Origin: Bradyrhizobium guangdongense
Lineage (GTDB): Bacteria; Pseudomonadota; Alphaproteobacteria; Rhizobiales; Xanthobacteraceae
Direction of reading: 5' to 3'
Length of the DNA stretch: 64,000 nt
NCBI RefSeq assembly: GCF_004114975.1
Contig: NZ_CP030051.1
Span: forward strand, 3,596,001 to 3,660,000
The notes under the pieces are model-generated. The model was not told where the DNA came from. It saw only the letters and a list, made by a program, of their open reading frames with translations, and did not search any database. Of this stretch, positions 16,163-26,353 are shown one piece after another. Position 1 is the first letter of the stretch. Each line of letters opens with the position of its first letter. Both the position numbers and the translations under genes were made by a program.

Positions 16163-18127
16163 CTACAGCCCCGTCGACGCCTCGATCCTGAACTGCGCCA
16201 GCGCGCTCTCTGGATCGATCTTGATGAGCTGCATCATCTGCATCAACGGCACCTTGGCGCGGGGGGTGAGCTTGATGACGAGCGTCTGGCCTGGGGTCTC
16301 GACGAAGCTTGCGATGGCATCCACGGCTACGCCCGCATCCGGGTTGGCGGAAGCGATCTCTTCCCGATGCATCCTGACGTCGTCGGCGAGCGCCTGCCGT
16401 GCAGCGTTGCGGCTGACATTCTTGCCACGGGCGTACTGTGCCGCTGCGGCCTCGACCGCGCCATTGTCGCGCAGGGAGAGCTCGAGCGAGCCCGCTTCAA
16501 TCCTGACAGCCTGACCCATGAGCTGGGCGGGATCTGACGAAAACACCTCGCGCGGCACGTTGTCGAGGGCAATGCGCAATTGCGCTCTCGCGATCCCGCC
16601 AATGTCGAGGGTCGCCGGCGTCAGGGCGAAGCTGTTGGACTGTTCGGTCCATGCCGCGCCGAGATCGAGGTCGATCGCGAGCTTGTCGATGCCGGCCGCG
16701 AGTAACGGAAGCTGCTTCGGATCGGACGGATCGGCGGGCGTGACAAATTTGGCAACCACATGCGCCTTGCTCGGGATCGAGCCCACCAGCTGCCCCCAGT
16801 CCAGGCTCAGCGTGTCGATCGTGACCAGCTTCTTCGTATTCTTGAAGGGCGCCGTCACGCCCTTGATCTCCGCGCCTGCCAGCACGCCGAACAGCCCGAG
16901 CATCTGATCCGGCGCGGGCGTCCGCCCTGGTGTAGTGAGATCGGCTGCCCAGCGCACCAGCTTCGCGACGCTGAAGGACTTCAGCGCGAAGCGCTCCATC
17001 TTGAACCGCCCTTGCGGGGACGGCGCGTCGACTCCTTCGACGGCGAATTCGCCGTCCTGGTATCTGACCACATTGATGCCGCCCGTGCCTTGCGGCGTTG
17101 CCATCGAGGTCTTGCCGATCTCGATCTTGCCGATGCGGAGGCCGTCATAGAAGCCGGCAACCTTCTCCATCATTTCACGCGCTTGTGCCGGCGTTGGAGG
17201 AGCCGATTTGTCCTGCGGCAGCGCCGCAAACATCTCTGCCAGCCGGAATTTCGACGGCTGCACGGCGATCTCGTTCATGCTGAAGCTGGCGATATCGACG
17301 CGCGTCCCTTGCGCCGACTTGAGCACATAGGGGCCTGCCGAGACCTGGCGGTAGGCCCGGTGGTAGCTGTCGTCACCCGCCATCTGCGGATCAAGCGTGG
17401 CGCGGATTGCGGTCGCATCGAAATCGTTGACGACGATGTTTGACAGCTCACCCGTCAGCTTGTCCGGTTTGCCTGGCTGCTTCACGTCGACCGAGATGGT
17501 TGCGCGGTCCGCTTTCATCACATCGATCTTGCCGTGCGTCAGATTCTGGATCGCCATTCCTGAATAGGTGATCTCTCCGCTGGCCGTGCTGTCGGACTCG
17601 AAAGTCATTGTCAGTGTCGGGGCAATGAGCGACGACGCCTTGATTCTGACGTATTGATCGAGGGCGTAGCGGTACATCTCGACCAGGGAATTGTCTGCCG
17701 GGACGGTCAAAACGTGAACGGGACCGGCATAGTCGCGCATAGTGAGCTGCGGAATCTTGTAGGACGCTTTCAGCTTTGCCGGGCCGGTCTGGTCCAGCGC
17801 GACTTCGAATCCGGTGATGTCGATGCTGTCGGCTGAAAACCCGGTCTCGTCGACCAGGCGAACGCCGGTGCCATTGATGCCCGCAATCTTGATCTGCGCC
17901 TGCGGCTCCTTGCCGGGATCGATGACGATGTTCTCGATCGAGAGTGTACGTGTCGGCAGGTCGAACCCGATCTTTCCGTGGCTCGCCTTGCCGCCGGCCT
18001 TGCGGATCTGCTCGAAGGCCCCCTCGATCTCGGCAGTGGCCCGATGCTTGGCATAGAGGTTGGCGCCGAACCATCCGCCCGCGGCGAGCACGGCTGCCAC
18101 GATCAGGCCGATCAGGATCCGCTTCAT
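16163..18127 (-). CDS. Membrane-anchored periplasmic protein, AsmA-like composition, unknown function
   Basis: ATG 18127, with TGGAG upstream, gives 654 residues. Residues 1-20 form a membrane anchor (MKRILIGLIVAAVLAAGGWF). The rest is predicted extracytoplasmic: repeated strand-rich segments such as TRTLSIENIVID, DSIDITGFEV, TLDIGGIARAQL and LELSLRDNGA, reminiscent of AsmA/YdgA-type envelope proteins. No catalytic motif is apparent. A helical stretch rich in Ala/Arg (about 555-600) precedes the C-terminal domain. Starting at 18262 would add 45 non-conserved-looking residues. It is convergent with aspS and divergent from maeB. Confidence 0.7.
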   Translation of the reverse strand: MKRILIGLIVAAVLAAGGWFGANLYAKHRATAEIEGAFEQIRKAGGKASHGKIGFDLPTRTLSIENIVIDPGKEPQAQIKIAGINGTGVRLVDETGFSADSIDITGFEVALDQTGPAKLKASYKIPQLTMRDYAGPVHVLTVPADNSLVEMYRYALDQYVRIKASSLIAPTLTMTFESDSTASGEITYSGMAIQNLTHGKIDVMKADRATISVDVKQPGKPDKLTGELSNIVVNDFDATAIRATLDPQMAGDDSYHRAYRQVSAGPYVLKSAQGTRVDIASFSMNEIAVQPSKFRLAEMFAALPQDKSAPPTPAQAREMMEKVAGFYDGLRIGKIEIGKTSMATPQGTGGINVVRYQDGEFAVEGVDAPSPQGRFKMERFALKSFSVAKLVRWAADLTTPGRTPAPDQMLGLFGVLAGAEIKGVTAPFKNTKKLVTIDTLSLDWGQLVGSIPSKAHVVAKFVTPADPSDPKQLPLLAAGIDKLAIDLDLGAAWTEQSNSFALTPATLDIGGIARAQLRIALDNVPREVFSSDPAQLMGQAVRIEAGSLELSLRDNGAVEAAAAQYARGKNVSRNAARQALADDVRMHREEIASANPDAGVAVDAIASFVETPGQTLVIKLTPRAKVPLMQMMQLIKIDPESALAQFRIEASTGL

Positions 18128-18373
18128 TCCAAGCTCCAGTTGCTCGTTGTACGCTGCGCAACCTGCCATATTCGGGAAAGGTCGCTTCGTCCAGGGAAAG
18201 CTAGCCCTATCAGATATTTGACGGTGTGCCCTGTTGACGGGGGCGCAATCGGATGTTGCCACCGGGCGGTCGGCCGTGCTTCATCCCGTTTCCACGGCCC
18301 GGAAATATCGCCCGCTCGGGCGGCCGTTCCGGATGATGCATTTTGAGGCCGGTAACGCGAGGCAAGAGACCGC

Positions 18374-20686
18374 ATGTCGTCCTATTCTGATGATCTCCAC
18401 CAGGCGGCGCTGGCCTATCACCGTCTGCCGCGCCCCGGAAAGCTCGAGATCCAGGCGAGCAAGCCGCTCGCCAACCAGCGCGACCTCGCGCTTGCCTATT
18501 CCCCGGGCGTTGCGGCTGCCTGTACCGAAATCGCCAAGAACCCGGCGGAAGCCGCGACCCTGACGACCCGCGCCAATCTGGTCGCGGTGGTCTCGAACGG
18601 CACCGCGGTGCTCGGCCTCGGCAATATCGGCCCGCTGGCCTCCAAGCCTGTCATGGAGGGCAAGGCCGTCCTGTTCAAGAAATTCGCCGGTATCGACGTG
18701 TTCGACATCGAGATCGCCGCCGACACCATCGACCGGGTGGTCGAGACCGTGGCCGCGCTCGAGCCGACCTTCGGCGGCATCAATCTCGAGGACATCCGTG
18801 GACCGGAGTGCTTCGAGATCGAGGCGCGGCTGAAGGAGCGCATGAAGATCCCGGTCTTCCATGATGACCAGCACGGCACCGCGATCATCGTCGCCGCAGC
18901 CATCACCAACGGCCTGCGCCTGAACGGCAAGAAGCTGTCCGAGGTCAAGATCGTGCAATCAGGGGCGGGCGCGGCCGCGCTCGCGACCCTCAATCTCCTC
19001 GTCTCGATGGGCGCGCAGCGCAAGAACATCTGGGTCTGCGACATCGACGGTCTCGTGCATGAAGGCCGCAATACCTCAATGGACCGCTGGAAGGCGGTCT
19101 ACGCGCAGAAGACCGACAAGCGCACGCTCGGCGACGTCATCGGCGGCGCGGACATCTTCATCGGACTTTCGGCGCCGGGCGTGCTGACGCCCGAGATGGC
19201 CAAGCAGATGGGCGACAAGCCCTTGATCATGGCGCTTGCCAACCCGACGCCGGAAATCATGCCCGAGGAAGCGCGGAAAGCGCGGCCCGATGCCATGATT
19301 TGCACCGGGCGCTCCGACTATCCGAACCAGGTCAACAATGTCCTGTGCTTCCCGTTCATCTTCCGTGGCGCGCTCGACGTCGGCGCCACCGCCATCAACG
19401 AGGAGATGAAGCACGCCGCGGTCGATGCGATCGCGCAGCTCGCGCGTGAGGCGCCGTCGGATGCGGTCTCGGCCGGCGGTTTCGACACGGGCGAGGCGGG
19501 CGGCTTCGGGCCCGGCTCGCTGATCCCGAGCCCGTTCGATCCGCGCCTGATCCTGCGCATCGCACCGGCTGTGGCCAAGGCTGCGATGGAATCGGGCGTG
19601 GCGACGCGGCCCATCACCAATTTCGAAGAATACGAGACGCAGCTCACGCGCTTTGCCTTCCGCTCCGGCCTCGTCATGAAGCCGATGTTCGCCAAGGCCA
19701 AGACCCAGCCGGTGCGTGTGATCTACGCCGAAGGCGAGGACGAGCGCGTGCTGCGCGCCACCCAAGTGGTGCTGGAAGAGAATCTGGCGCGGCCGATCCT
19801 GGTCGGTCGCCCGTCGGTGGTCGAGGCGCGCATCAAGCGCTTCGGCCTCTCCATCCGTGCCGGCAAGGATTTCGACCTCGTCAATCCCGAGGACGATCCG
19901 CGCTATCGCTCCTATGTGCAGTCCTATGTCGAGGTCGCCGGACGTCGCGGTGTGACGCCGGATGCGGCACGCACCGTGGTGCGCACCAACAACACGGTCA
20001 TCGCGGCGCTGGCGGTGACGCGCGGGGAGGCGGATGCGATGCTTTGCGGCGTCGAGGGCCGCTACATGAGCCATCTGCGGCACGTCCGCGAGATCGTCGG
20101 CTTCTCGCCTGGGGTCAGCGATTATGCGGCACTGGCCTTGCTGATCACCAGCAAGGGCGCCTTCTTCATCGCCGACACGCAAGTGAGGCCCAATCCGAGC
20201 GCGGAAGAGCTTGCCGAGATCGCCTCGCTCGCGGCGGTCCATGTGCAACGGTTCAACATCAAGCCGAAGATCGCCTTCGTCTCGCATTCGGATTTCGGCA
20301 GCTACGACACCGAGTCCTCGCGCAAGATGCGGCGGGCGACCCAGCTCCTGAAGGAGAAGCATCCGGAGATCGAGGCCGACGGCGAGATGCAGGGCGACAC
20401 CGCGCTGTCCGCCGCGGCGCGAAAAATGGTGCTGCCGCACTCCAAGCTGGAGGGCGAGGCCAACATCATGATCATGCCGAGCCTGGATACCGCCAACGTC
20501 GCCTATCAGATGATCAAGTCGCTGGCGGATGCGCTCCCCGTCGGGCCCATCCTGATCGGCCCGGCACGGCCCGCCCACATCCTCACGCCCTCGGTCACCG
20601 CGCGCGGCATCCTTAACATGACGGCGGTCGCCGTGGTCGAAGCGCAGGAACGCGCGGCCCGGCAGCAGCCGACGTTGTTTACGTAA
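18374..20686 (+). CDS. maeB: NADP-dependent malic enzyme with phosphotransacetylase-like domain
   Basis: The 770-residue protein is a MaeB/TME-type fusion. Residues ~1-430 form the malic enzyme ([27 protein letters not shown], the NADP-binding [10 protein letters not shown], and [10 protein letters not shown]). Residues ~440-770 resemble phosphate acetyltransferase ([24 protein letters not shown]) and are usually regulatory, responding to acetyl-CoA. It decarboxylates malate to pyruvate in the cytoplasm and is central to growth on C4-dicarboxylates, the carbon source of rhizobial bacteroids. Length is normal for the fusion. The NADP rather than NAD preference is inferred from family type. It is monocistronic, followed by a hairpin repeat. 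Confidence 0.92.
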   Translation: MSSYSDDLHQAALAYHRLPRPGKLEIQASKPLANQRDLALAYSPGVAAACTEIAKNPAEAATLTTRANLVAVVSNGTAVLGLGNIGPLASKPVMEGKAVLFKKFAGIDVFDIEIAADTIDRVVETVAALEPTFGGINLEDIRGPECFEIEARLKERMKIPVFHDDQHGTAIIVAAAITNGLRLNGKKLSEVKIVQSGAGAAALATLNLLVSMGAQRKNIWVCDIDGLVHEGRNTSMDRWKAVYAQKTDKRTLGDVIGGADIFIGLSAPGVLTPEMAKQMGDKPLIMALANPTPEIMPEEARKARPDAMICTGRSDYPNQVNNVLCFPFIFRGALDVGATAINEEMKHAAVDAIAQLAREAPSDAVSAGGFDTGEAGGFGPGSLIPSPFDPRLILRIAPAVAKAAMESGVATRPITNFEEYETQLTRFAFRSGLVMKPMFAKAKTQPVRVIYAEGEDERVLRATQVVLEENLARPILVGRPSVVEARIKRFGLSIRAGKDFDLVNPEDDPRYRSYVQSYVEVAGRRGVTPDAARTVVRTNNTVIAALAVTRGEADAMLCGVEGRYMSHLRHVREIVGFSPGVSDYAALALLITSKGAFFIADTQVRPNPSAEELAEIASLAAVHVQRFNIKPKIAFVSHSDFGSYDTESSRKMRRATQLLKEKHPEIEADGEMQGDTALSAAARKMVLPHSKLEGEANIMIMPSLDTANVAYQMIKSLADALPVGPILIGPARPAHILTPSVTARGILNMTAVAVVEAQERAARQQPTLFT

Positions 20687-20709
20687 GGGGGGCCGGAGCG
20701 CGGTCTTCG

Positions 20710-20850
20710 CCTCTCCCCGCGTGCGGGGAGAGGCCGGAGGTTGCGAGAGCAAACTCCGGGTGAGGGGGCGCCTCCGCGAATCCAATTCTCACCGTGATTG
20801 CGGAAGCAGCCCCTCACCCCAACCCTCTCCCCCTAAGAACGGGGAGAGGA
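20710..20850. repeat. Intergenic repeat of the CCTCTCCCCG...CGGGGAGAGG type
   Basis: Two hairpin-forming segments flank a GGGTGAGGGG/CCCCTCACCC pair. The left one is CCTCTCCCCGC-GT-GCGGGGAGAGG (20710-20733, perfect 11-bp arms). The right one is CTCTCCCCCTAAGAACGGGGAGAG. The whole block is one large imperfect palindrome downstream of maeB and may also terminate it. Such blocks are recalled as widespread in proteobacterial intergenic DNA. Confidence 0.7.
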
Positions 20851-20969
20851 GCAACTGCGACCGCTTTTGAATAACTCGCAGCTTTCCATTTCGTCGTTTG
20901 AAAACCGCAATCGGACTCTCCATAATCCGCGGGCGTCCCGCGTTTAGCGCTCTTGCCAAGAGGCCGACC

Positions 20970-21422
20970 ATGCCAGCGTTCGTGACTTTCGGGCGAATCC
21001 TGTTCGCCGTGCTGTTCATCTACACGGGCGCGACCAAGTTCTTCCCGCTCCAGGCGACTGCCGACCTCATCGCCGGCAAGATCGTGGTGCCCGATGCGAT
21101 CGCCCCCTATGCGAAGCAGGTGGAAACGGCGACTGCAATGACCACGCCGCAATTGTTGGCGATCGCGCTCGGCGGGCTCGAGATCCTTGCGGGACTGATG
21201 ATCGCGCTGAATTTCGGCCCGCGCTTCTTCGCGATGCTGATGATCATCACCGTCGCGGTGTCGACCGTCCTGTTCTCAGATTTCTGGAATCAGACGGCGC
21301 CCGAGAACGCTGCGGTGGTGATCGACGCGCTGAAGAATCTCTCCATCATCGGCGCGCTGTTCATGATCATGGGTTATGGCCGCGTGACCCGTCCGGCCGA
21401 GGCCGCCTATGGCGACGTGTAG
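20970..21422 (+). CDS. DoxX-family membrane protein
   Basis: ATG 20970 gives 150 residues with about four hydrophobic segments: FGRILFAVLFIYTGATKFF, LLAIALGGLEILAGLMIAL, FFAMLMIITVAVSTVLFSDFW and LSIIGALFMIMGYG. The arrangement, including the early TGATKFF motif, fits the DoxX/DoxD-like family of four-helix inner-membrane proteins. Their role is poorly defined; some form membrane-associated oxidoreductase complexes. An in-frame ATG at 20898 would add 24 polar residues and is less likely. The gene is followed by a LuxR-type regulator in the same direction, 57 bp away. Confidence 0.75.
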   Translation: MPAFVTFGRILFAVLFIYTGATKFFPLQATADLIAGKIVVPDAIAPYAKQVETATAMTTPQLLAIALGGLEILAGLMIALNFGPRFFAMLMIITVAVSTVLFSDFWNQTAPENAAVVIDALKNLSIIGALFMIMGYGRVTRPAEAAYGDV

Positions 21423-21479
21423 GACAGGCCGAACGAGTCGTGCCTGTGTCTTGCGGGCCACACCCGAAACCGGGAACGA

Positions 21480-22640
21480 ATGGTATATGGGTCTGGCCAA
21501 CCCATGCTGTCCGACACCGAACAACTCTCTGACCTGATCGCGGCGATCTACGACACCGCCTTCGACCATTCGCGCTGGCCGGATGCGCTGGAGCGGACGG
21601 CGCTCTTCATGAATGCGACGGGCGCGACGTTCGTCGCCCATGACGCGGCGCGCAAGGAAGGCAATCCGGTCTATACGTATGGCGGCGATGCCGCGCTCAA
21701 CGAGCGCTATTTCTCCGAGACCGTGAAATTCAATCCGGCGTTGGTGCCGATCAGCCTCTATCGTGAGCCCGGCGAAGTCTTCCATCTCACCGAGCTCGTG
21801 CCGATCGAGGAGGTACGCCGCTCGCGCCTGTTCAAGGACTGGATGGAGCCGTCCGACTGGGGCGACTTCACCCATACCCTGGTCGAGAAGTCCGGCACGC
21901 GCTTCTCCACGTTCGGCGTCGCCCATCCGCTGAGCCGGTCGCCGGCGACGGACGCCGTGAAGGATCGCCTGCGGCTGCTGGTGCCGCATGTGCTGCGTGC
22001 GGCGCAGATCTCCAACACGATGCAGCTTCAGCGCGTCGAGGTCGACGGCATGACGGCCACGCTCGATGCGCTCGGCGCCGCGGCCTTTCTCGTCCGTGCC
22101 GAGGGCGACTACGTCTACGCCAATCCGAGCGGCCTGAAGTTTCTCGCCGAGGCGGGGCTGCTTGCCGAACTTGACGGCAAGCTGCGGCCGACCGGCGCGG
22201 ATGCGGCGAAGCTGTTGCGCGCGGCGGTGCAGGCCTCTGCAACGGATCTCGCGCTGGCGAACCAGCCGGTTGCCATTCCGCTCGGCAGTTACGCCGGCGA
22301 TGTCTGGATCGCCCACGTCGTGTCGCTGCGGCAGGGCTCGCGGCGGCAGGCCGGCCGCCGCTACGATGCGGTCGCCGCGATCTTCATCCATCGCGCCGAA
22401 GTGCGCCGCCCGAACTTGGTGCAGGTGATCACGGCGCAGTTCAAGCTGACGGCTGCCGAAGCGCGCGTGCTGTTTGCGATCCTTGCCGCGGAAGGCGTTG
22501 CAGAAACTGCGGGCGTGCTCGGCATCGCCGAGGAGACCGTGAAGACGCATTTGAAGCGGATCTACGCCAAGACCGGCGCCGGTGGTCAGGCCGAATTGTT
22601 CAAGCTGCTGCTGGCCTACGCCAACCCGATGGTCGGCTGA
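21480..22640 (+). CDS. LuxR-type HTH transcriptional regulator
   Basis: The 386-residue protein ends in a LuxR-type helix-turn-helix (about 320-380: LTAAEARVLFAILAAEGVAE and TVKTHLKRIYAKTG). The preceding ~300 residues form a sensory region with no close match recalled, possibly PAS-like (LGAAAFLVRAEGDYVYANPSGL at about 200). No autoinducer-binding signature is evident, so it is not called a quorum-sensing receptor. An alternative ATG at 21504 gives a protein eight residues shorter; neither has a strong ribosome site. It lies between doxX-like and Omp25-like genes in the same orientation. Confidence 0.8.
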   Translation: MVYGSGQPMLSDTEQLSDLIAAIYDTAFDHSRWPDALERTALFMNATGATFVAHDAARKEGNPVYTYGGDAALNERYFSETVKFNPALVPISLYREPGEVFHLTELVPIEEVRRSRLFKDWMEPSDWGDFTHTLVEKSGTRFSTFGVAHPLSRSPATDAVKDRLRLLVPHVLRAAQISNTMQLQRVEVDGMTATLDALGAAAFLVRAEGDYVYANPSGLKFLAEAGLLAELDGKLRPTGADAAKLLRAAVQASATDLALANQPVAIPLGSYAGDVWIAHVVSLRQGSRRQAGRRYDAVAAIFIHRAEVRRPNLVQVITAQFKLTAAEARVLFAILAAEGVAETAGVLGIAEETVKTHLKRIYAKTGAGGQAELFKLLLAYANPMVG

Positions 22641-22796
22641 ACGTCAACGCGGCCTCTGTGTCCTGATCGCAACATATGGTTCCAAACGCTTCGTCCATCC
22701 CTCGCGCGGGGGACGACCGGATGTCGCAGCCTCGCTAAGCCTCACCGTATTGCAAACAGGCGGCCAGCCGTGAGCGGGCCGGATGGGGGAATAGTG

Positions 22797-23579
22797 ATGA
22801 AGCGAATTGGTCTGGTTGCCGCCGGCGTTGCGGTCTTCGGTTTCGCCGGTTCGGTCGAGGCGGCCGATCTGGCTGCCAAGGTTTACACGAAGGCACCGGC
22901 ACCGATTGCGGCGATCTACGACTGGAGCGGCTTCTATCTCGGCCTCAACGGCGGCGGCGGCTGGAGCAGGAAGTGCTGGACCAATACCAGCACGCTCGGC
23001 GGTCCGACCGTCCCCGCCTTTGATGAAGGATGCCATGACGCCACTGGTGGTCTCGTTGGTGGCCAGGTCGGCTATCGCTGGCAGTCGGCGAATTGGGTGT
23101 TCGGCGTGGAAGGACAGGGCGACTGGGCCAATCTCAAGGGCTCGAACTTGAGCCTCGCCTCGGCGCCGATCTTCGGCTTCGCCGCCACAAACCAGAGCAA
23201 GATCGATGGCATCGGCCTGATCACCGGGCAGGTCGGTTACGCCTGGAGCAGCGTGCTTTGGTACGCCAAGGGCGGCGCTGCGGTCGCGCACGATACCTAC
23301 ACCGGCATTCTGACGGTGAGCTCGACCGCATTCGATCGCGGCAGCGAGACGCGCTGGGGCGGGACGATCGGCACCGGGCTGGACTTCGGCTTCGCGCCGA
23401 ACTGGTCCGTTGGCGTCGAGTACGACCATCTCTTCCTCGGCCGCCGCGATCTGACTTTGACGTCGCTGCTTCCGCCCGCCGGCGGACCCTCCCGCACCGA
23501 CAGCATCAGGCAGGACGTCGACATGGTCACGGTCCGGCTGAACTACCGGTTCGGTGGGCCGGTTGTGGCGAAGTACTGA
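22797..23579 (+). CDS. Omp25/RopB-type outer-membrane beta-barrel protein
   Basis: This 260-residue protein has a signal peptide (MKRIGLVAAGVAVFGFAGSVEA, cleavage before ADLAAK). Its layout is typical of the alphaproteobacterial Omp25/Omp31 family: a short mature N-terminus with AP residues, YDWSGFYLGLNGGGGW, GLVGGQVGYRWQ, VFGVEGQGDWANL, a middle GQVGYAWSSVLWYAKGG, and a C-terminal VRLNYRFGG. It forms a small barrel of about eight strands. GTGATG at 22794-22799 offers two adjacent starts, of which ATG 22797 is taken. It begins a same-strand series of surface-protein genes. Confidence 0.88.
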   Translation: MKRIGLVAAGVAVFGFAGSVEAADLAAKVYTKAPAPIAAIYDWSGFYLGLNGGGGWSRKCWTNTSTLGGPTVPAFDEGCHDATGGLVGGQVGYRWQSANWVFGVEGQGDWANLKGSNLSLASAPIFGFAATNQSKIDGIGLITGQVGYAWSSVLWYAKGGAAVAHDTYTGILTVSSTAFDRGSETRWGGTIGTGLDFGFAPNWSVGVEYDHLFLGRRDLTLTSLLPPAGGPSRTDSIRQDVDMVTVRLNYRFGGPVVAKY

Positions 23580-23637
23580 GCCTGGGCGCGGGCCCTACGG
23601 TCGGCATCGTCCATCTCATTGAACTTTCGCAGGTACC

Positions 23638-26166
23638 ATGACTTTCAGGATTGGTTTGCCCGTCGTGGCCGCGGGAATGCTCGGCTGCGCGTCCATGTGG
23701 CCTGGCGTTGCCGCGGCCCAATGCACCGCAGCGGCACCGGACCAGACGTGCACTAATTCCGGCAGCATCACTGGTCCGCTCCAGGCGCAAGGCCTTGTCG
23801 GGAGCGACGGCGGCCCGGGTGCTCCTGGAGGAGCTGGTGGCAACGCTTCCACGATCAATACCGGGACGATCTCGCTCTTTGGTGCGTCCGCGACTGCCGG
23901 CGCGGGAGGTCTTGGTGGGGATGGTTGGACAGGCGGCATCGGCGGGAATGGCGGCTCGGCGGCACTGAGCAATACCGGCGGCATCGCAGGCGCCGTCACA
24001 GTGATGGCAGGGCGCGGGGGCGACGGCGGCTATGGAGGCGCAGGCTTTGGCCAAGGAGCCGATGGCGGCCATGGCGGCGGTGCGGTTCTGATCAATTCCG
24101 GAAGTATTGGCGGGACCGTCACCGTGACCGCAGGCGGTGGCGGGGGCGGCAATGACCCCAGCTCTGCGTCCAACAACGGTGCCGGCGGCAACGGAGGTGT
24201 CGGTGGCTCCGCCGCGCTCACCAACGTCGGGAGTATTGGAGGCGCTGCCTTGGTGACCGGGGGCGCCGGCGGCTATGGCGGAAACTCGGATACCGATTCA
24301 GGCGGTGCCGGCAGCAACGGTGGCGCCGCCAGTCTGACCAACTCCGGCACGATCGCGGCGGGAGCCACGGTCACGGGCGGCGCGGGTGGTGGTGGAGGCG
24401 AAGGTTATCGCGGCGGCAGCGGCAGCGGCGGCGGCGACGCCATGCTCACCAACACCGGGAGTATCGGGGGAGCAGCCGTCGTGTGGGGAGGCTCCGGCGG
24501 CCGCGGCGCCGTCGGCGATTCCGACGATGGCGGCTGGGGCGGCAGCGGCGGTAATGCGGCTCTGGTCAACGCGGGCCATATCGGCGGCTCTGCGACGGTG
24601 ACTGGCGGCGCGGGAGGCAATGCTGCCGATTACTCCTTCAACGACAGCGGCAGTGGTGGCAGCGGCGGCGACGCCACGTTGACCAATACTGGAAAGATCG
24701 GATCGGCGGCAACGGTGACCGGAGGTAAGGGCGGTTCGGGCGGCAGCGGCAGCGGCAACAGCGGCGATGGTGGCAACGGCGGCAACGCGACGCTGAGCAA
24801 CTGGGGCGGCATCTTCGGCGGTGTCACGGTCGCGGGCGGCATGCACGGTACAGCCGGCAATGGCGGTGTCGACGGCACTGACGGCACCGCGACATTGAAC
24901 GTCTATGCGGGCTCGCGCATTGCCGGCGCGATCACGCTGACCGGCTCGGCCAAATATCTGAACTTCTTCGGCGGCAATTACAGCTACACGCTCAATTCGC
25001 TCTCGGGTGTGAACATCTCTGTGGCGGGCGCGCCGTTCGTCGTGCTGGGCAACACCGTTGTGGTAGTCGATCCCCAGGTGAGTGCGTCGGTGCTGTCCAC
25101 GAATGTCCGCGCTTTGGTCGACTTCTCGCGCACCGCCTCCGACGCCGTGCCGGTTTTCTCCGGCGACGCGCCCGGCAGCGGTGGTGCGCCGCTGGCGTTC
25201 GCCGGATCCGAGGCGCCCTCTCGCTTCGACGACGCCTTTGCCGCCGTCTCCGCTCTGTCGTCCGCCTATGCCGGTGATGCCGTGGTCTTCAAGGCGCCGA
25301 CCGCGACTTACGCAGACGGCACGTCGGTGTGGGCGCGCGGCTTCGCCGGTCAGCGCGTGCAGCAGCAGGATGGGGCGCAGCTGCGCAACACCAACCTGTT
25401 CTACGGCGGCATGATGGGCGCGGACTTCGCCTTCCGGCCGGACCTGCGATTCGGTATCTATCTCGGTGGCGGTGACACGAAGAGCGCGATCGATCTCAAC
25501 CAGGGCAGCAGCAATGCCGATCTGGTGTTCGGCGGCGCCTACGCGCGCTACGACAGCGGACAATCCTTCCTGCATGCGGCGGTGCAGGCCGGCGGCTCGC
25601 GCAACAATGTCAACCGCACCGTCAACAACAACCTCGCGCTCAACGGTATCGAGACGGCCAGCGCATCGTTTAACGGCTGGTATGTGAGCCCCGAAGCGAC
25701 CCTCGGCCATCGCTGGGCACTCGGCAATCTTGGTGGCGCCGCCTACACGCTGACGCCCTCCCTGCGGCTTCGCTATCTCTACGGCGCCTATGACGGCTAC
25801 ACCGAGACCGGCACGGCTGCGCCATTGACGGTCGGAAGCCAGAGCGTGAGCGCTCTGGAAGAGCGTGGCGAGATGAAGCTGACTCGGAGCGTGAGCTTCA
25901 CGGCAAGCGACATGCTGTCGGCCAGTATCAGCGCCGGCCTGCTCGGTACACAGCGAATGGGCGGCAACACCGTCAATGCAGCGCTGCTCGGGCAGGCCAT
26001 CCCGTTCGCGACGACGGGGCAGGCCGATATCTGGGGCGGCTTCGGCGGTTTGGGGCTCGAATGGCGCAGCCGCAACGTGACGCTGTTCTCCGCGGCCGAA
26101 TATCTTGCGCTGTCGGACAAGTCGAACGTCGTGAGTGGACGCGCGGGTGTGCGCGTGGCGTTCTGA
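23638..26166 (+). CDS. Glycine-rich autotransporter with nine ~39-residue passenger repeats
   Basis: The 842-residue protein has a signal peptide (to about residue 28, GVAAAQ). The passenger (about 72-405) is built of nine repeats each starting (T/S)N-x-G-x-I and ending in poly-Gly. A linker follows, then a C-terminal autotransporter barrel (about 560-842: VWARGFAGQRVQQQDG, GMMGADFAFRPDLRFGIYLGG, ending VRVAF). The repeats should form a right-handed beta-helix or polyglycine stack exposed on the surface. Autotransporters cross the outer membrane with BAM/TAM help. No catalytic motif was seen, so an adhesive or structural role is the best guess. It lies 58 bp after the Omp25-like gene. Confidence 0.85.
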   Translation: MTFRIGLPVVAAGMLGCASMWPGVAAAQCTAAAPDQTCTNSGSITGPLQAQGLVGSDGGPGAPGGAGGNASTINTGTISLFGASATAGAGGLGGDGWTGGIGGNGGSAALSNTGGIAGAVTVMAGRGGDGGYGGAGFGQGADGGHGGGAVLINSGSIGGTVTVTAGGGGGGNDPSSASNNGAGGNGGVGGSAALTNVGSIGGAALVTGGAGGYGGNSDTDSGGAGSNGGAASLTNSGTIAAGATVTGGAGGGGGEGYRGGSGSGGGDAMLTNTGSIGGAAVVWGGSGGRGAVGDSDDGGWGGSGGNAALVNAGHIGGSATVTGGAGGNAADYSFNDSGSGGSGGDATLTNTGKIGSAATVTGGKGGSGGSGSGNSGDGGNGGNATLSNWGGIFGGVTVAGGMHGTAGNGGVDGTDGTATLNVYAGSRIAGAITLTGSAKYLNFFGGNYSYTLNSLSGVNISVAGAPFVVLGNTVVVVDPQVSASVLSTNVRALVDFSRTASDAVPVFSGDAPGSGGAPLAFAGSEAPSRFDDAFAAVSALSSAYAGDAVVFKAPTATYADGTSVWARGFAGQRVQQQDGAQLRNTNLFYGGMMGADFAFRPDLRFGIYLGGGDTKSAIDLNQGSSNADLVFGGAYARYDSGQSFLHAAVQAGGSRNNVNRTVNNNLALNGIETASASFNGWYVSPEATLGHRWALGNLGGAAYTLTPSLRLRYLYGAYDGYTETGTAAPLTVGSQSVSALEERGEMKLTRSVSFTASDMLSASISAGLLGTQRMGGNTVNAALLGQAIPFATTGQADIWGGFGGLGLEWRSRNVTLFSAAEYLALSDKSNVVSGRAGVRVAF
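23851..24852 (+). repeat. Nine degenerate ~117-bp coding repeats
   Basis: N-x-G signatures start at residues 74, 112, 153, 196, 235, 272, 311, 350 and 388 of the glycine-rich autotransporter, giving spacings of 37-43 residues. The consensus is roughly LTNTGSIGGAATVTGGAGG followed by a variable Gly/Ser/Asp-rich spacer. The DNA repeats are degenerate, so they are old enough to have diverged. Confidence 0.8.
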
Positions 26167-26353
26167 GCCAGGACGGGTTCAATCGATGCAGGCAGCGCGT
26201 CTGCCTGTGCGTGCGCGCCTGATGATTGCTATCGCTCGCGCGGGTGACGACCGACCGTCGCACACGCGCTAGTTTCGATCGGATTTTTTTAGACGGTCGG
26301 CTGCGCTGCGCTGATTGTTTGCCGACCTTTGATTATTTTGTTTGGAGGCGTTC

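Noticed and set aside
23850..24880. CRISPR-like or satellite DNA in the glycine-rich region
   Set aside because: The periodicity is in coding units of about 117 bp with degenerate DNA sequence and an intact frame, so it is a protein repeat.
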